Assembly (NCBI GenBank): GCA_009760855.2
Contig: WPIO01000048.1
Span: 2,205,001 to 2,269,000 of the forward strand
From: Cristatella mucedo
Taxonomy: Eukaryota; Bryozoa; Phylactolaemata; Cristatellidae
Length of the DNA stretch: 64,000 nt
Direction of reading: 5' to 3'
Within the stretch, counting starts at the first letter, position 1. Each line of letters begins with the position of its first letter. The position numbers and the translations under genes are program-made. A model generated the notes under the pieces. It ran no database searches and was not told where the DNA came from. It worked only from the letters and a program-made list of their open reading frames with translations. Positions 1 through 13,270 of this stretch are shown piece after piece.

Positions 1-1750
1 TCGTTTCTCTCTCAACCGCTCGCCGGTGCAACCGCTCTTTCCCCTTGCCGGCATAGGGACCCATGATCTGACCGTGACCTTTTCTGAGCCGACTTCAAGT
101 GCGGTCAGCCCCGCGACTCGCGCAGCTTCGCATTAACGACAGCCGCCGACAATCGCACCTACGATCGTCCGTTTGCGGCTGCGGCAGATTTGTCAAAACT
201 AGCTACCTTACCTTCCCGTTTGTCCGTCGCCTCGCTTCTCCGGCTTCTCCAGCGTAGCGCTCTCTTCCTTTTTTCTTTTTTTTTTTAGTTTGAGGCGCTC
301 CACGCGTCGCGACCGGAAATCTTTCCGTCAGGCGAGCTACCTTGCGGCAGAGCAGGGCCAGCTAAGCCGCTCGGGGCGGGCGCAGTCGAGGTTAGAGCCG
401 TGCGCTGGAAAGACGCAGACTGGGTCGCAGCTGTAGCGCCGGACATTTTCTTTCGCTCTGTGTATCTCGCACAAACGGCAGCGTTCTTCACGTTACATCT
501 TTAAGTCTCTCTTTTCGTCGTCTGTCTGCTCGCCAGTCAGCACACACGTCTCCGCCGCCGCCGGCTGCGCGCGCCCGGGCTTTCTCTTTCTGTCTTTCTT
601 TCTGTCTGTCAGTCTGTCTGTCTTACTCGTCAGAGTCCGCAAGCAGCTGCCCCGCCCACGCACACAGGCAGCATAGGCGTCGCGCAGACAGCGAAGTCTG
701 ACCGAAGGCGGTGGCGCAATGCCAGAGCGCTCGCGCGGTCCGCTACGCACGCTTTCAAGTGGTATTGCTTTCAAACGGCATGCCGAAGTGCCACCCGCTG
801 GCCGGCGACCGACGATGTGTATGCGGCCGCCGAAGCCGCCAAGGAACCGGGCGAGCAAAAGTGCCCATCGGCCAATTCTGAGGTCATCTACTTAAGCGAT
901 GACGAAATTATATATGAATTTGAGGAAACGGGCATCCTGGCTAATCCTATTTTGAAGTTCCGGATCGTCGAGACAGCGCCACTGTCTATTCGAATTCAAT
1001 CCACGACGGGCGACCGACTGCGCCGGGCAGCTCCAGCATGGCTGCTGGGGAGGCGAACACTTGCTGTGGAATGCTTTGTCACGTGGCGGCTGAAAGCGGT
1101 TCTTTCGCGGCTAGCTGCCCGCGCGGTCGCTACGGCGTAGTCTGCAGCAGGGAGCCGGCGACCGGAAATGGCCCAGTCGACCGTCGTGCAAATTGAGAGC
1201 CGCGAAGCGATCGGTAAACTGTCCACTATCGCTCGCGAGCGTTACTCTAGCATCTGCTTCGGCTGAGCTGCGCAAAAGCGGAATCTTTTTAGATCTTGGT
1301 TGGACCATTCGTTTTCAGGTTTCTTAATTGATGCGCGGTCTCCGCAGGTACAGAAGAGCGCGATTTCAGTTCTTTGGATTTCCGCAGCGCAGAACGCAGA
1401 TCGCCGGGCGATCGCTCGCAAGGTCGGGGCTTTCGCTGGCTGCGATACCCGTAGCACCGCCGCCGCCTCCGCCTCCGCCGCCGCCGCCGCCGCCGCAGCA
1501 GCAGCAGCAGCAGCAGCGTCGGCAGCGTCGGCAGCGTCGGCGGCGTCGGCGGGCGGACGCGCAGGCCCGCTAGCGATGGTGCTTGACGGCGAGACCAGCT
1601 TTCGGGCGGGTACGGGGGAGGCGGCTTCGCCGCATGTTTACGCGTGCTCGCGCGCGCGGCAATTAAGTGCGGTGGCGGCGCTGTATGTGTGTGGGGGGGG
1701 GGGCGAAGAGGAGGGCGAAAGGTAAACCGCGCCGAAGCCACGCGCGCGGC
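1..1750. other. GC- and CpG-rich stretch, possible promoter region
   Basis: This stretch is clearly richer in G+C and CpG than the rest of the window. It carries pyrimidine tracts (272-290), TCTG-type repeats (about 585-630) and a CCG/CAG triplet tract (1450-1556). A plus-strand frame is open from 505 to 1140 without an early ATG. It includes an acidic patch reading SEVIYLSDDEIIYEFEETG, which I do not recognise. The composition fits a promoter or 5' exon region, but no splice-supported gene could be built. Reading the triplet tract as protein gives only polyP/polyQ or polyA. Confidence 0.35.
1450..1556. repeat. CCG/CAG triplet repeat tract
   Basis: An imperfect run of CCG/CTC triplets is followed by uninterrupted CAG units and then by GTCGGCAGC-type repeats. 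It would read as polyproline then polyglutamine in one plus frame, and as polyserine/alanine in another. There is no independent evidence that it is translated. Confidence 0.8.
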
Positions 1751-1883
1751 TTAAGTCGCAACTCCCACTCCCCTGGAGGGCGCCGACTGTTAACTCACCG
1801 CTGTTGTGCGACCGCCACCGCTGTTGTGCGACTGTAACCATGCGATTTAGACGTCAAAAACTTGTGTCGCGATAATTGCCTAA

Positions 1884-2710
1884 ATGTTGAAGGATTCCTT
1901 TAAGAAGACTGCTCCACAGCTAGCCACCGCGTCCGATCGCTCCTTATCTAAGATTATGCACTGTCTACTGCGGTGGCTTGCAAACAATTTAGCTAGCTCT
2001 CTGATTTTGTTTCGGCTGCATTACTGCAATTTTACTTTGGCCGTGCTATCGAAAAAAGTCACCCAGGTCTAGGCCATTGCAGATGGCGGGCGATGAATAG
2101 GGCTGCACAGTTAAGTTTGCAAATAGTAGAGGTTCAGCCATGTGTCTGCTTTGCTGAATGAGCTGTGTAAAGCACCCAGAAAGAGATTGAGTTCTCTGAG
2201 AGCGCTTTAACAATTGTATTATTATTGTTATTATTATTATAGCTCCCAGTCGATCGACGGATACAGAGGAAGTCCTTACGCTGACCCACAAGGCAAGGCC
2301 ACGGTTTGGCTCCTTCATACCTAGCTGAACTGCTGCGCCAGTTTCAGCCTCCTCGTGTCCGCAGGCCCTCTATGGACTATGAATTAGCTGTTCCATTCCT
2401 CTGAAAGACCTCTGGCGACAAAAACGTTTGCTTTGCAGGTCCCAGACTGTGGAACTAACTTAAGCAATTCTTACGCGACATCATCACTCTTCTGCTGCTC
2501 ACTGTGGCACATCCTTTCTAGCTGTCCCGAGCTGGTACTTCCATGCTGCTTAATTTCTCGACCGCTCTCCTGACTCAGCTATCCTTATAACTTTCTCTTT
2601 GTTGCGCGAGATAAAGTCTGCTGGCAACCGATTGCATACCGATAGCAGCTTAAGCTATGAGTGCACCATGAAGAACCCTCGTGCATTAAACCCACTTAAG
2701 TCATCGTGGC
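1884..2710 (+). mobile_element. LINE-B fragment (non-LTR retrotransposon, RT C-terminal part)
   Basis: This matches the copies at 28740-29110 and 58080-58530. Shared stretches include the region reading LTLTHKA and the sequence around 2300-2330, which reads as AELLRQF-like peptide in the other copies. The reading frame is broken by stops and indels, so the copy is dead. It is interrupted at about 2165-2245 by a short LINE-A 3' tail. LINE-B resembles the C-terminal end of CR1/L2-type ORF2 proteins. Confidence 0.6.
2160..2245 (+). mobile_element. LINE-A 3' tail inserted in LINE-B
   Basis: It has the LINE-A terminal hairpin (AGAGATTGAGTTCTCT) and ends in ATT repeats. LINE-B sequence continues on both sides, so this is a severely 5'-truncated LINE-A insertion. 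A short AGCT may be duplicated at the junctions. Confidence 0.7.
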
Positions 2711-3682
2711 TTTGTGGAGTTACGGACGGAGGGAGAGGCAATTACTTTACATTTACTCAAAGATAAGAGAGTGACTGCAGTCAGGCCCACACCCTATACA
2801 ATAGCCAGGTCGTAAGCCATACAATAATTGTGTTCACGCGAAATCATAAATAGCGCTCACAAGCCTTGGCTTATTGCGGCTATTTCACGAGCGGCACGCA
2901 AGTTATAATTCAGCGGCCAAGCTCATAGTTCATAATTGCGTTACATGGCAACCTTCCGTCCGCCGCGCTGAGGTCATAGTTCGTAATAGAATTCCAGCTG
3001 TTTCAAGCTCGTCGTTCATAATCGCGTGGCATTGCAGCCTTCCGTCCGCCGCGCTGAGCCTAAGCTATCGCGTCCGACCTGGCGAGGCCCCCACATCCCA
3101 CAGACTGCACCGGCATTCTCTCACTTCGCGGGATCTCTCGAGGTTCGCCAGGCGGCGGCGCCTTCCTTTGCTCGCCCCGTGCCCCAGCGGAATCGTAGGG
3201 AAGCGTGTGAACAGTCCAGAGTGTCAAGCCCGACGCGAAGCATTTCTGGTTCCGGAGGACTGGTCCTCTCGCGAACCTTTCCAATAACGTTGTCCTAGTC
3301 GTGGTATGAGCGGCCTTCAATTTACAAACGCGCATTTCCACATATAATTCGTGCGTTGCATTACAGCTATTAGTCCGCTAAGTTCCCTTGGCATTTTGAA
3401 GCATTTACGGGTCGGAAGGTGCGCACATGGAAAGGGTGTACCTCTATTGCCGCCATGTAATGTCCTCATTCTTGTAAGGCTAGTTGGTGAATGCTGTAGC
3501 AGGCGAGACCGTGGCTCCATTATTGGTGCGCTGCAGGCGGCGAAGGCGTTTAGGAGACGCCTCGTCGCCGCCCGCCTTCACATATGACACATGGTGAGCC
3601 CCGTTATTATTAGCTGACCCTGTGAATTTCATCGTTCAAATTGTTTGGGACTCCATTATCTTGGATATTTATCGAGTAATAG
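2711..3682. other. no recognised gene; internal direct repeat
   Basis: No conserved coding signal was seen. A segment around 2931-2973 recurs with a few changes at 3017-3058 (shared CCTTCCGTCCGCCGCGCTGA), giving a tandem duplication with a period of about 86 bases. Confidence 0.5.
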
Positions 3683-4502
<820 letters not shown>

Positions 4503-4559
<57 letters not shown>

Positions 4560-4560
4560 G
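4503..4560. repeat. (CA)n(TA)n microsatellite
   Basis: CA repeats followed by TA repeats lie at the inner edge of inverted arm 1. The equivalent array sits at 13228-13270 beside arm 2. Confidence 0.95.
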
Positions 4561-4607
4561 CGTGTGCGTGTGCGTGTATGTGCGTGCGTGCTTGCGTGTG
4601 TGCGGTA

Positions 4608-5440
4608 CAGCGGTACCTCGGCTTGCGATTTTAATTCGTTCCGCGCCGGAGCTCGTAACTCCAATTACTCATAGGTCAAATCAGTTTTCCCCATTGAAAT
4701 GAATTGAAATGCCATTAGTCCGTTTCGGACACCCAAAACACACTGCAATTTTTTGTCGCACGTTTTAAAATTAAAAAATGTACTTATAGACAACGAGCAT
4801 TGTTTTAAAAACAGTATAATAGAATGTCTTGCAATAAACGGATTTATTAATCCTAATGTAATCAAGTAACTTGAAAATAGGACGAATTGAAGATGCTAAT
4901 AGAGTTAGAGGAGAAAGGCTGAAATGAATATCTGAATCGTATTCGCCCATGTTTGCCCTTTTCGCGGGGCTTTCTTCTTCGCTTTCAGTTTATTGACTCG
5001 GCCTCTACGCGGACGCGCCGATTGCTATCAGCTATGCGAAGAACTCTCACGCGATTGTATTGCCTAAATAGAGTACAGTACGTACTTAGCTGCACCTGCC
5101 GTAGTCTGATTTAACACCGGAGTCTGGCGATCTTATGCATCCAAACACCACGATAGCTCCCACGAGTCTGTCTGGGAGCGAATCAGCAGGCCTGCGCTTG
5201 GCGTCACACCCGGGTCGTAGGGCAACGTCTTGCAACGGAACTTCGTTCGCCGCCCTACCCTTATTGGCCTGAGTAACCGCAGGCAGTGTGACGTTCGCTG
5301 CGGCACTTAGCGGTGGAGTATCTGAAGCTGGCTAGTAACCCGAATTTTAGTGCGAAACTCTGAGCAAAAAATCAGCCGAGAGACAGCTCGTATCTCGAAG
5401 CACTCGTATGTCGAGACACTCGTAAACCGAAGTACCACTG
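4608..5440. mobile_element. Tigger/pogo-like MITE with terminal inverted repeats
   Basis: The left end begins CAGCGGTACCTCGGCTTGCG. The right end, read in reverse complement, begins CAGTGGTACTTCGGTTTACG, so the termini are inverted repeats with a few transitions. The subterminal zone repeats CTCGTATCTCGA-like words, as in pogo/Tigger elements. A TA precedes the left end, and the right flank reads CA, a possible decayed TA target site. No transposase is seen in its 833 bases, so it is probably non-autonomous. Confidence 0.6.
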
Positions 5441-5577
5441 CACATATAATCAAACGATGTTTACACGGTCAATAAGTAAGCAACAAACAGAAAGTAGAGA
5501 ATTTAGCAAGCGCCCAGAATGAAAGCGAAAGAGTAGGATCGCTGTAAATGCCATCGATGTGGTCGAAATCATTTTTT

Positions 5578-7470
5578 AATAATAATAATAATACACTTGA
5601 TAAAGCACCCTCAGAGAACTCAATCTCTTTCTACTAGGCGCTTTACATTTGCTGCAAAGGGAAACTCGATTAAATGGTGAGTGGTATCATGCTTGATAAA
5701 CAACATGAATAACATGGTTTAGAGGTGACATGCACAAGGTCAGCATGCTAACGTGGTTAGTGGCAGCATGCAACAGTGCCAGCATGCATAAGCACATAAA
5801 TGACAAATCGCAGGGACCCACTAAATTCTGTCAATAATAGGTGTGTTTTTAAGTTTACTTTTAAATGTGGTCAAGTCAGGGGATGTCGTGACGCAAGTCG
5901 GGAGTGAGTCAGGCTTTGAGCCCATACGAAGTAAATGCACGGTCTCCAAAGGATTTGAGGTTTGTACAATGTATAGGTAAATAGTTAAGATTCCGAAAAC
6001 CGAGTGGTACGATGCTTGTCTTGATTGGAGAGTATATCTGACAGATAGGCTGGAGCCAAAGAATGAAGGGACCTAAAGGTGAGCGGCAAAACCTTGATAT
6101 CGATCCGTCGCTTGACTGTTAGCCAGTGCAGGTCGGCGAGAAGTGGTGTGATGTGGCAACTGCGATGCTCGCGACAGACAAGCCTAGCTGCAGATTTTTG
6201 CACCTGCTGTAAGCGCTTGATTACGCATGCCGGTAGGCCAGCAAGCAGTGAGCTACAGAAGTCAAGACGGGATGTCACAAATGCATGGACCAGCTTAGAT
6301 GTGGTATTCGTATCTAAACAAGCCCTAATTTCAGCAATTTTATGTAGCTGAAAGTAGGCAGACTTGATCGCGGAGTTAATGTGGTCGTCTAACGAAAGGT
6401 CACCTTGGAACGTGATGCCTAGATTTCGTGCAGATTCAACAGGAGATAGGCTGGAGGAGCCGATTTTGAGCGTTAGCCTCTCCAATTTCTGAATCACACT
6501 GGGTTTGCCCATAACTAGTAAAAAGTTAGTTTTTCATAACTCAATTTAAGAACATTTACTTCCATCTATGTCTGGATGTCATCAATACATGCAGCAAGGG
6601 AGTTGAGAGAATGTGACTTGCTCGAGGGGTGGAAGGGATCAAAGCAAACGTACAACTGAGTGTCATCCACATAAAAGTGAAAGCCTAGATTGTGCTTGGC
6701 AACCACATCGGCAAGAGGGAGAGTATAAACCGTGAAAAGAATCGGACCAAATAAAAGCACGGAGCCCTGAGGTACCCCATATTTCAGAGGTACCTCGGAT
6801 GATCTTTATCCATTCACGTCAATACTCTGGATCCTCCCACTGAGATAGGACCTGAACCATTGCAGAGCAGTGCCAGCGATACCCAGGCGAGATGAAGGGC
6901 GATCAAGAAGGACTTGGTGATCGATAGTATCAAAAGCTGCCGAAAGATCAAGCAAAACAAGTAGAGAAACTCTACCCGTGTCTGCACTCTTAAGTAGGTT
7001 GCTGTACACCCGAAGCAATGCCGACTCTGTGGAATGATTAGCTCTAAAGCCAGACTGAAACTTACTAGCAAGGTTTGAAGTTTCAGTGTATGAGTTCAGT
7101 TGGTCAGCCACGACTTGTTCCAGCGTCTTGGACAGGAATGGTAGAAGAGAAACTGAGCGATGTGTTCAAGCTCTCTTGGTCTAGTGTCGCTTTCTTGAGT
7201 AGTGGCCTGACTATAGTTTTTTGTTGTTGAAAGGTGCTGAGACGTGACCTGAGGCTTATAACATATTAATGGTGTTAGTTATGCATGGCAGCAGCAGATC
7301 AATGCAACGTAGAAAAAGAACAGTGGGAATAGGGTCCAAAGGACTTGTTAACTTTTTTGATTGGGATATGAACTTCCGGACGAGATCACTAGTGACCTGC
7401 TGAAATGTAGACATTGAGGTGCAGCCAGGAATCGGGGAACAGCATTCTAGGGGGGATGCTGCTATCGCAT
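5578..7470 (-). mobile_element. LINE-A copy, 5'-truncated (RT domain to 3' tail)
   Basis: Reading on the minus strand, it runs from the RT palm through the C-terminal domain to the terminal hairpin and an ATT tail at 5578. Recognisable blocks are [17 protein letters not shown] (about 6950), GFHFYVDDTQLYVCFDP (about 6690, the RT catalytic YxDD box) and [20 protein letters not shown] (about 6280). Frames are broken between blocks, so it is not functional. Compared with the copy at 33139-36600 it loses similarity near 7470. The family looks like the L2/CR1 group of non-LTR retrotransposons. Confidence 0.85.
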
Positions 7471-7965
7471 CTTTCATCTGCCATCGCATTTCTAGCGCAT
7501 CAGAGCTTGTACCACCTGCATCCAATGAGGTGGTTCACGAGTCTTTTACGGATCATTCATCGCACTTCAAGCTGAGTGTACGCGTCGCCGCCAAGACCCG
7601 GAGTCGATTTTATCTATTAAACTTTTCGTCGCATCATTTACAGCTCCCATATTGGCAGGCTGCATTGCCTGAGTGTTGCTTACGGCTTGCTTTCTTAGCC
7701 AACATCTCAACCCAAACTTCCACCGCTGTGGCGAGCAAAGGCTACGGTTAAAACCGCGCGGCATATGAGAAAGTGGAATAGGAATATGCGCACGGGCTCG
7801 CTGCTTGCATGGCATTCTACCAGAATCTCTTTGCGGACGCATCGGTTGGCTCTGGCTTGAAACACGCTGAATGTGAAGGTTACCGAGATCTAATCGAACC
7901 AAGATTGCAGCCGATCATCGCTGCGAACTGGACCTTGTTCGCGACTCACGTATTGCTGTAATAAA
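7471..7965. other. no recognised feature
   Basis: I see no conserved coding sequence or repeat here. It separates two minus-strand LINE-A copies. Confidence 0.4.
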
Positions 7966-8405
7966 GAATATAAAAAAATAATAACAATACACATGATAAA
8001 GCGCCACCAGAGAACTCAATCTCTTTCTAGGTGCTTTACGTTTGCTGCAAAGGGAAACGCGATTGAAGGGTGAGTAATATCATGCTTGATAAACAACATG
8101 AATAACATGGTTAGGGTGACATGAACAGGGTCAGAATGCAAGTGTGGTTAGTGGCAGCATGCACAGTATCACAACCCATAAGCACATGAAGGACGAATCA
8201 CAGGGACCCACTAAATGCTGTCCTAAATAGGTGTGTTTTTAAGTTCCTTTTAAATGTGGTCAAGTCAGGGGGTTGTTGTCACTGAGTCGGAAGTGAGTTC
8301 CAGGCTTTGGGAGCATACGAACTAAATGTATGGTCTCCAAAAGGATTTGAGGGCTGTGCAAAGTATTGGTAAGCTGTTAGATTCCGAAAAGCGGAAAAAT
8401 GTGTG
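7966..8405 (-). mobile_element. LINE-A 3' fragment
   Basis: It starts with an A-rich AATAACAAT tail and the terminal hairpin, then continues through the LINE-A 3' UTR-like region (TTTGCTGCAAAGGGAAACGC) to the last codons of ORF2 near 8390. It is severely 5'-truncated. Confidence 0.8.
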
Positions 8406-8424
8406 CAAACCTCATGTTTGCACT

Positions 8425-8500
8425 ACTGCATGCTCAAATGGTTAGAGATTAAGTTCTCTGATGGCACTTTATAAAATTTATTACTATTATTATTATAGGC
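8425..8500 (+). mobile_element. LINE-A-type 3' tail
   Basis: AGAGATTAAGTTCTCT is followed by a degenerate GCACTTTAT and an ATT-repeat tail. Only the extreme 3' end remains. Confidence 0.6.
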
Positions 8501-9004
8501 ACGGTAGTCAGCGAAAATTTCTAGTGAGCAGGCAAAGACTCGGCCCGCTAGCAAGTTCGGCGAGTGGCCAAAATTTAGCCGGAGCAGACGGTCTCACACC
8601 GGTACTTCGAGTGCATGTGTGCGCCATCGCATGGATTACGATATTTTGTAATAATAATCGTAGGATAACAATCCTAATACATGCTCGTCGCACCCTAAGA
8701 AAACTTGATATCTCTTTCTAGACTTTTTGCGCGTGTGCTCGAAAAGAAACTTGTCGATTGTTCAGTGAATTATGACTGCAGAGCGACGGTTAATAGGCGT
8801 TGGTTTGCGTCTGTTTGCGTACGAGTGGTTGCTTTGCACTCCGGATCTCTATCCTGCTTGGGACGCGTAATTTCTTCCGATTTTGGACACACGACGGAGG
8901 TTTATAGCGCAGCGTTATTTACTACCTGGCTGCTCAAACCATTCAATTGAATAACGTAAGCGCCGAGCTCTCGGCAGAAGGTGACCGCGCCGCGACGGTG
9001 GCGA

Positions 9005-9052
<48 letters not shown>

Positions 9053-9300
9053 AGCCAATGTCAGTTCGCGTCTAGTAAAGTCTTGAACGGACACTCGTCG
9101 CAAACGCTCACCACTGTACCGAGGGCCTCGTCCCTAACCGGACACGACCCACGCTTCTACCTCCTAATGGGGAAGGGGGGAGGGAGGTGCGAACTCTCCG
9201 AGCTCCATTCTCTAATAGGAAACAATCCCCATTTCTGCTGCCTTGCCGGAAATAGGGACACTAGGAGCTCTATTCCCTAAGCAGGTAAATTATCCCCACT
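8501..9300. other. no recognised gene; (TA)n microsatellite at 9009-9050
   Basis: Apart from the TA array I see no recognisable element or gene in this stretch. Confidence 0.45.
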
Positions 9301-9397
9301 GCACATTTTGTTCATGTGAGAAGGAGTCAAGACGAGATGTCACAAATGCATGGACCAACTTAGACGTGGTATCCTTATCTAAACAAGCCCGTATTGT

Positions 9398-10462
9398 ACC
9401 TTAGCTTTGACCCCTTGCAGCCTTCGAGCAGGTCGAATTCTCTCAACTCATTTGCTGCAAGTATTGATGACATCCACACATGGATGACAGCAAATTTTCT
9501 TACTTTGAATGATGATGAAAACCAGTTATGGGCAAACCAAGTGTGATTCAGAAATTGGAAAGGCTAACGGGAAAAATAGGTTCTGCCAGCATATCTCCTG
9601 TTGAATCTGCACGAAATCTAGGTGTCATGTTCTAAAGACGTCTTTCGTTGGACGACCACATCAGGTCCATAGTCAAGTCTGCCTACTGTAAGCTTCACAA
9701 CATTGCTAACAGTCCGGCTTGTTTAGACAGGGATACTTAATCTAAGTTGGTCCATGCATTTGTGACATCACGTCTTGACTTCTGTAACTCACTGCTTGCT
9801 GGCCTGCCGGCATGTGCAATCAGGCGCTTACAGCTGGTGCAAAAATCTGCAGCTAGGCTTGTCTGTCGTGAGCGTCGCAGTCGCCACATCACACCACTTC
9901 TCGCCAAACTGCACGAGCTACCAGTCAAGCAACGGATCGACTTCAAGGTTTTGCCGCTCACTTTTAGGTTCCTTCATTTTTTGGCTCGAGCCTACCTGTC
10001 AGATCTACTCACCCATCAGGCCAAGCATCGTACCACCAGCTTTTCAGAATCTTAAATATTTACCTATACCTCGTACAAACCTCAAATCCTTTGGAGACCG
10101 TGCATTTAATTTGTACGGGACCCAAAGCCTAGAACTCACTCCCGACATGCGTTACGACATCTCCTGACTTGACCACATTTAAAAAGAATTTAAAAACACC
10201 TATTAATGACAGATTTTAGTGGGTCCTTGTGATTCGTCCTTTATGTGCTAATTCGTGCTGACACTGTTGCGTGCTACCACTAACCACACTTGCATGCTGA
10301 CTCTGTGCATGTCTAACCCTAACCATGTTATTCAGGCTGTTTATCAAGCACGATACCACTCACCATTCAATCGTGTTTCCTTTGCAGCAAATGTAAAGCG
10401 CCTAGAAAGAGATTGAGTTCCCTGAGGGCGCTTTATCGCGTGTATTATTATTGTTATTAAAG
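9398..10462 (+). mobile_element. LINE-A copy, 5'-truncated
   Basis: It begins just inside the region after the RT YxDD box (AFDPLQPSSR-like) and runs to the terminal hairpin and ATT tail at 10462. Frames such as [20 protein letters not shown] (about 9750-9810) remain, but stops and frameshifts interrupt them. A short minus-strand LINE-A fragment (9316-9392) abuts its 5' end. Confidence 0.85.
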
Positions 10463-10844
10463 TGCGGGCCCAAAAAGGCGATACTCTACAGAGACGCTCT
10501 GCACATTTGTAAAAGAAAACATGTCGGAGGGGCAGGCTCGCGTCCCTAGTGCGTAATAATAAAATTACTAGGACGCTTGCACGATGCCCTTTTTCGGGTA
10601 AATTTAATAAATCTAGACATCAGCGGAAGCCGATCAAAAGGCGCCGGTAAACGGCAACGCGGCTGCTGCACGGCGGCGACGTGCGAGCGATGGTTACTTT
10701 AATTAAGCGCGCGTCCGTCTTAACTGCGGCGACGAGGCCTCTGAAAGAAATTCCGAACTAAATGGAGATGTCTGAAGAAATGCTACGACGACCGCGAGCT
10801 GGAGATGACCAGACCGGATGTGCTAGCGCGGAAGCGCGAGGCGC
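10463..10844. other. no recognised feature
   Basis: A moderately GC-rich stretch between two LINE-A copies. No conserved coding sequence was seen. Confidence 0.4.
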
Positions 10845-11635
10845 GTGAGCTCCACAGTCAAATCCGCCTATTTTCAGCTTCATAACATTGCTAAAATTCG
10901 GGATTGTTTAGATAAGGATACCACATCTAAGTTGGTCCATGCATTTCGTGACATCCCGTCTCGACTTCTGCAACTCACTGCTTACTGGCCTACCAGCATG
11001 TGCGATCAGGCGATTGCAGCTGGTGCAAAACTCGGCAGCTGGGCTTGTCTGTCGTGAGCGTCGCAGTTGCCACACTTCTCGCCGACCTGCACTGGCTACC
11101 AGTCAAGCAACGGATTGACTTCAAGGTTTTGTCGCTCACTTTTAGGTCACTTCATTCTATGGCTCCAGCCTATCTGTCAGATATACTACCCCATCAGGCC
11201 AAGCATCGTACCACCCGCTTTTCCGAATCCAACAGTCTAGAAATACCTCGTACAAACCTTAAATTCTTTGGAGACCGTGCATTTAGTTCGTATGCTCCCA
11301 CAGCCCGGAACTCCCTCCCAACCTGCGTCAGAACATCCCCCGACCTGACCACATTTAAAAGGAACCTAAAAACACACCTATTTAGGACAGCATTTAGCGG
11401 GTCCCTGTGATTCGTCCTTGATGTGCTTATGCGTGCTGACACTGTGCATGCTGCCACTAACCACATTCACATGCTGACCCTGTGCATGTCATTTTGTTTG
11501 TTTTTCAAGCATGATTTTACTTACCATTCAATTTCATTTCACTTTGCAGCAAATGTAAAGCGCCTAGAGAGAGATTAAGTTCTCTGAGGGCGCTTTTTCA
11601 AGTGAATTATTATTATTATTATTATTATTATTAAG
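10845..11635 (+). mobile_element. LINE-A copy, 5'-truncated
   Basis: It covers the C-terminal part of ORF2 and the 3' tail. The frame 11000-11410 reads through [20 protein letters not shown] to the family's terminal FRTAFSGSL. It ends in the hairpin and an ATT tail. It is closely related to the copies at 34243-34793 and 56972-57866. Confidence 0.88.
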
Positions 11636-12657
11636 ATAGCGGCGCCCGAGCGCGTATAGTCCGAGAGCCGCAAAGAACTGCCGTGCAAAGTGACGAAGAG
11701 CCAGTGGTGGATGACTTACAATGAATGTAAAACTATTTTTATTACAATGCAGGTAGCCATGAATGACGCAAGGATCTCCGAAGTGAGGTCGTAGAGAAAT
11801 TTTAAGAGTCAAGGCTCCTGGTAGCTTACGGTCTACGCGAGAGTCACCCACCAGGGAGGAGAAAAAGCAAGCCAGAGAAACAATCGCTAAGATAAGACAA
11901 CGCATAAATAATGCTGGTTCAGCGGACAGGATGAATGGGCTTACGGAGTCCATTGGGACATGGCTAGATTTTTCTCTACGAGGAAATTCTTAGTTAGCAT
12001 AATTCGTTGAAATTATTGGCTCACGGCCTTGTTGTCGGAGGCTAGTCGTAGCCGTACTCCGATTCTAACAGAAAAAGGAAGCAGACAGCGTAGTCACTTC
12101 ACTGATCTACCAAGAAACGGAGAGAAAGTGCCAGCAATTTTCAGCTCGAGCCGCATAAGACTGGTTGCGAGCGTGTGATTGTATGAAGCGAGAAACCGAG
12201 CGGATGAATGAAAAATTCGAACCAAGATGGCCTTCGAAAATTCAATGTAAGAATATGAGCAGGCGCGAACAGCTTAGGCGTAGGGCAGACAGTATCAGAG
12301 GTAGCCCGAACGAGATGAGTCCTTAAGAACGAGCACATTAATGAGCTATTCGGGTGTTCGGAGCAAAAAATTATAAGGTGATCGCTCGTCTACTCACTTG
12401 TGTCCATTTTGAGTATCTCAGAGAGGTATTTTCTAATAGTTACCTATAGCATTAGCTCATCGCAAGATTATTTGAGTACATTAGTAATAACGGCAGTCGA
12501 GCACATTTAGTCTACTTCCCCATCCCAGGCTATTTGATTCGAGTTTTCAACGCGAATGACATTTCTAAGCCAAGATGGCTCTCGAGAGTGCTCTAGATTC
12601 TATCAATCTGGGCAATTAAGGTCAGAAGTTAAGATTCAGCGGCCTACATATATCGCA
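11636..12657. other. no recognised feature
   Basis: No gene or repeat was recognised in this kilobase. Confidence 0.4.
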
Positions 12658-12800
12658 AAGGCCGAGATAACCCAGGAGGTAAGGTGTTCGCTCTTCGTGA
12701 CTGAGGTCGTGGGTTCGAATCCTATAGTGGCCAATTCTTTATTACCAACTGCAAGCGGTGGTGATAGTCTTTAAGGCTCTTCTGCGGCTATACTACTAGT
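12658..12800 (+). mobile_element. SINE-2 copy (tRNA-derived head)
   Basis: The tRNA-like head has an A-box-like CCCAGGAGGTAAGG and the pol III B box GGTTCGAATCC (about 12713). The family body GCAAGCGGTGGTGATAG and GGCTCTTCTG follow. Confidence 0.75.
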
Positions 12801-13203
12801 ATTTATTATGGACTACCTGGAATTATTTAGTCAGTCTGTTCTCAAGCAATCCTAGATCTGCTGCAGAACGGCACAGTCTATGCAGCTAGCACATCTGGAT
12901 CGCGATATAAGCAGAAAAGCTTGCGATAGCTCGATCGCTCTGACTACAAAGAACAGAGAAAATACTTGCATACACATGGCAGAGGTGTACTTCAAGTATA
13001 CGCACAGTGTAGCAAGTTTTCGTGCGATGGGCTGACGTTGTTAGTAAGTCGAGCAACTTTCTATAAGTGTGTCTGTTGAAGGCACGCTTGAGTCTAATGG
13101 TGGCAGCTTGCGTCCCCTTTGAACAGAAGACTTCCAATATAATTCGGAAAGATGCTAAGAGCTTTTTATCTTTAAATTCGTCTTTTTAGGGCTAGGGGTT
13201 TTT
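12801..13203. other. no recognised feature
   Basis: Nothing recognisable was seen between the SINE-2 copy and the AT microsatellite next to inverted arm 2. Confidence 0.4.
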
Positions 13204-13226
13204 ATGGAGTCAACATTGCGGCTGAA

Positions 13227-13227
<1 letters not shown>

Positions 13228-13270
<43 letters not shown>
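13228..13270. repeat. (AT)n(GT)n microsatellite
   Basis: AT repeats followed by GT repeats mark the inner edge of inverted arm 2. They correspond to the CA/TA array beside arm 1. Confidence 0.95.

Noticed and set aside
9316-10462. Twin-priming inversion at the 5' end of a LINE-A copy
   Set aside because: The inverted fragment (9316-9392) repeats a segment that is also present in the forward part (about 9717-9783). It is therefore a separate fragment and not an inverted 5' piece of the same insertion.
12658-12730. Functional tRNA gene
   Set aside because: The A and B boxes are present, but the acceptor stem does not pair convincingly, and the same head occurs in several copies with a shared non-tRNA body. 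It is a SINE.
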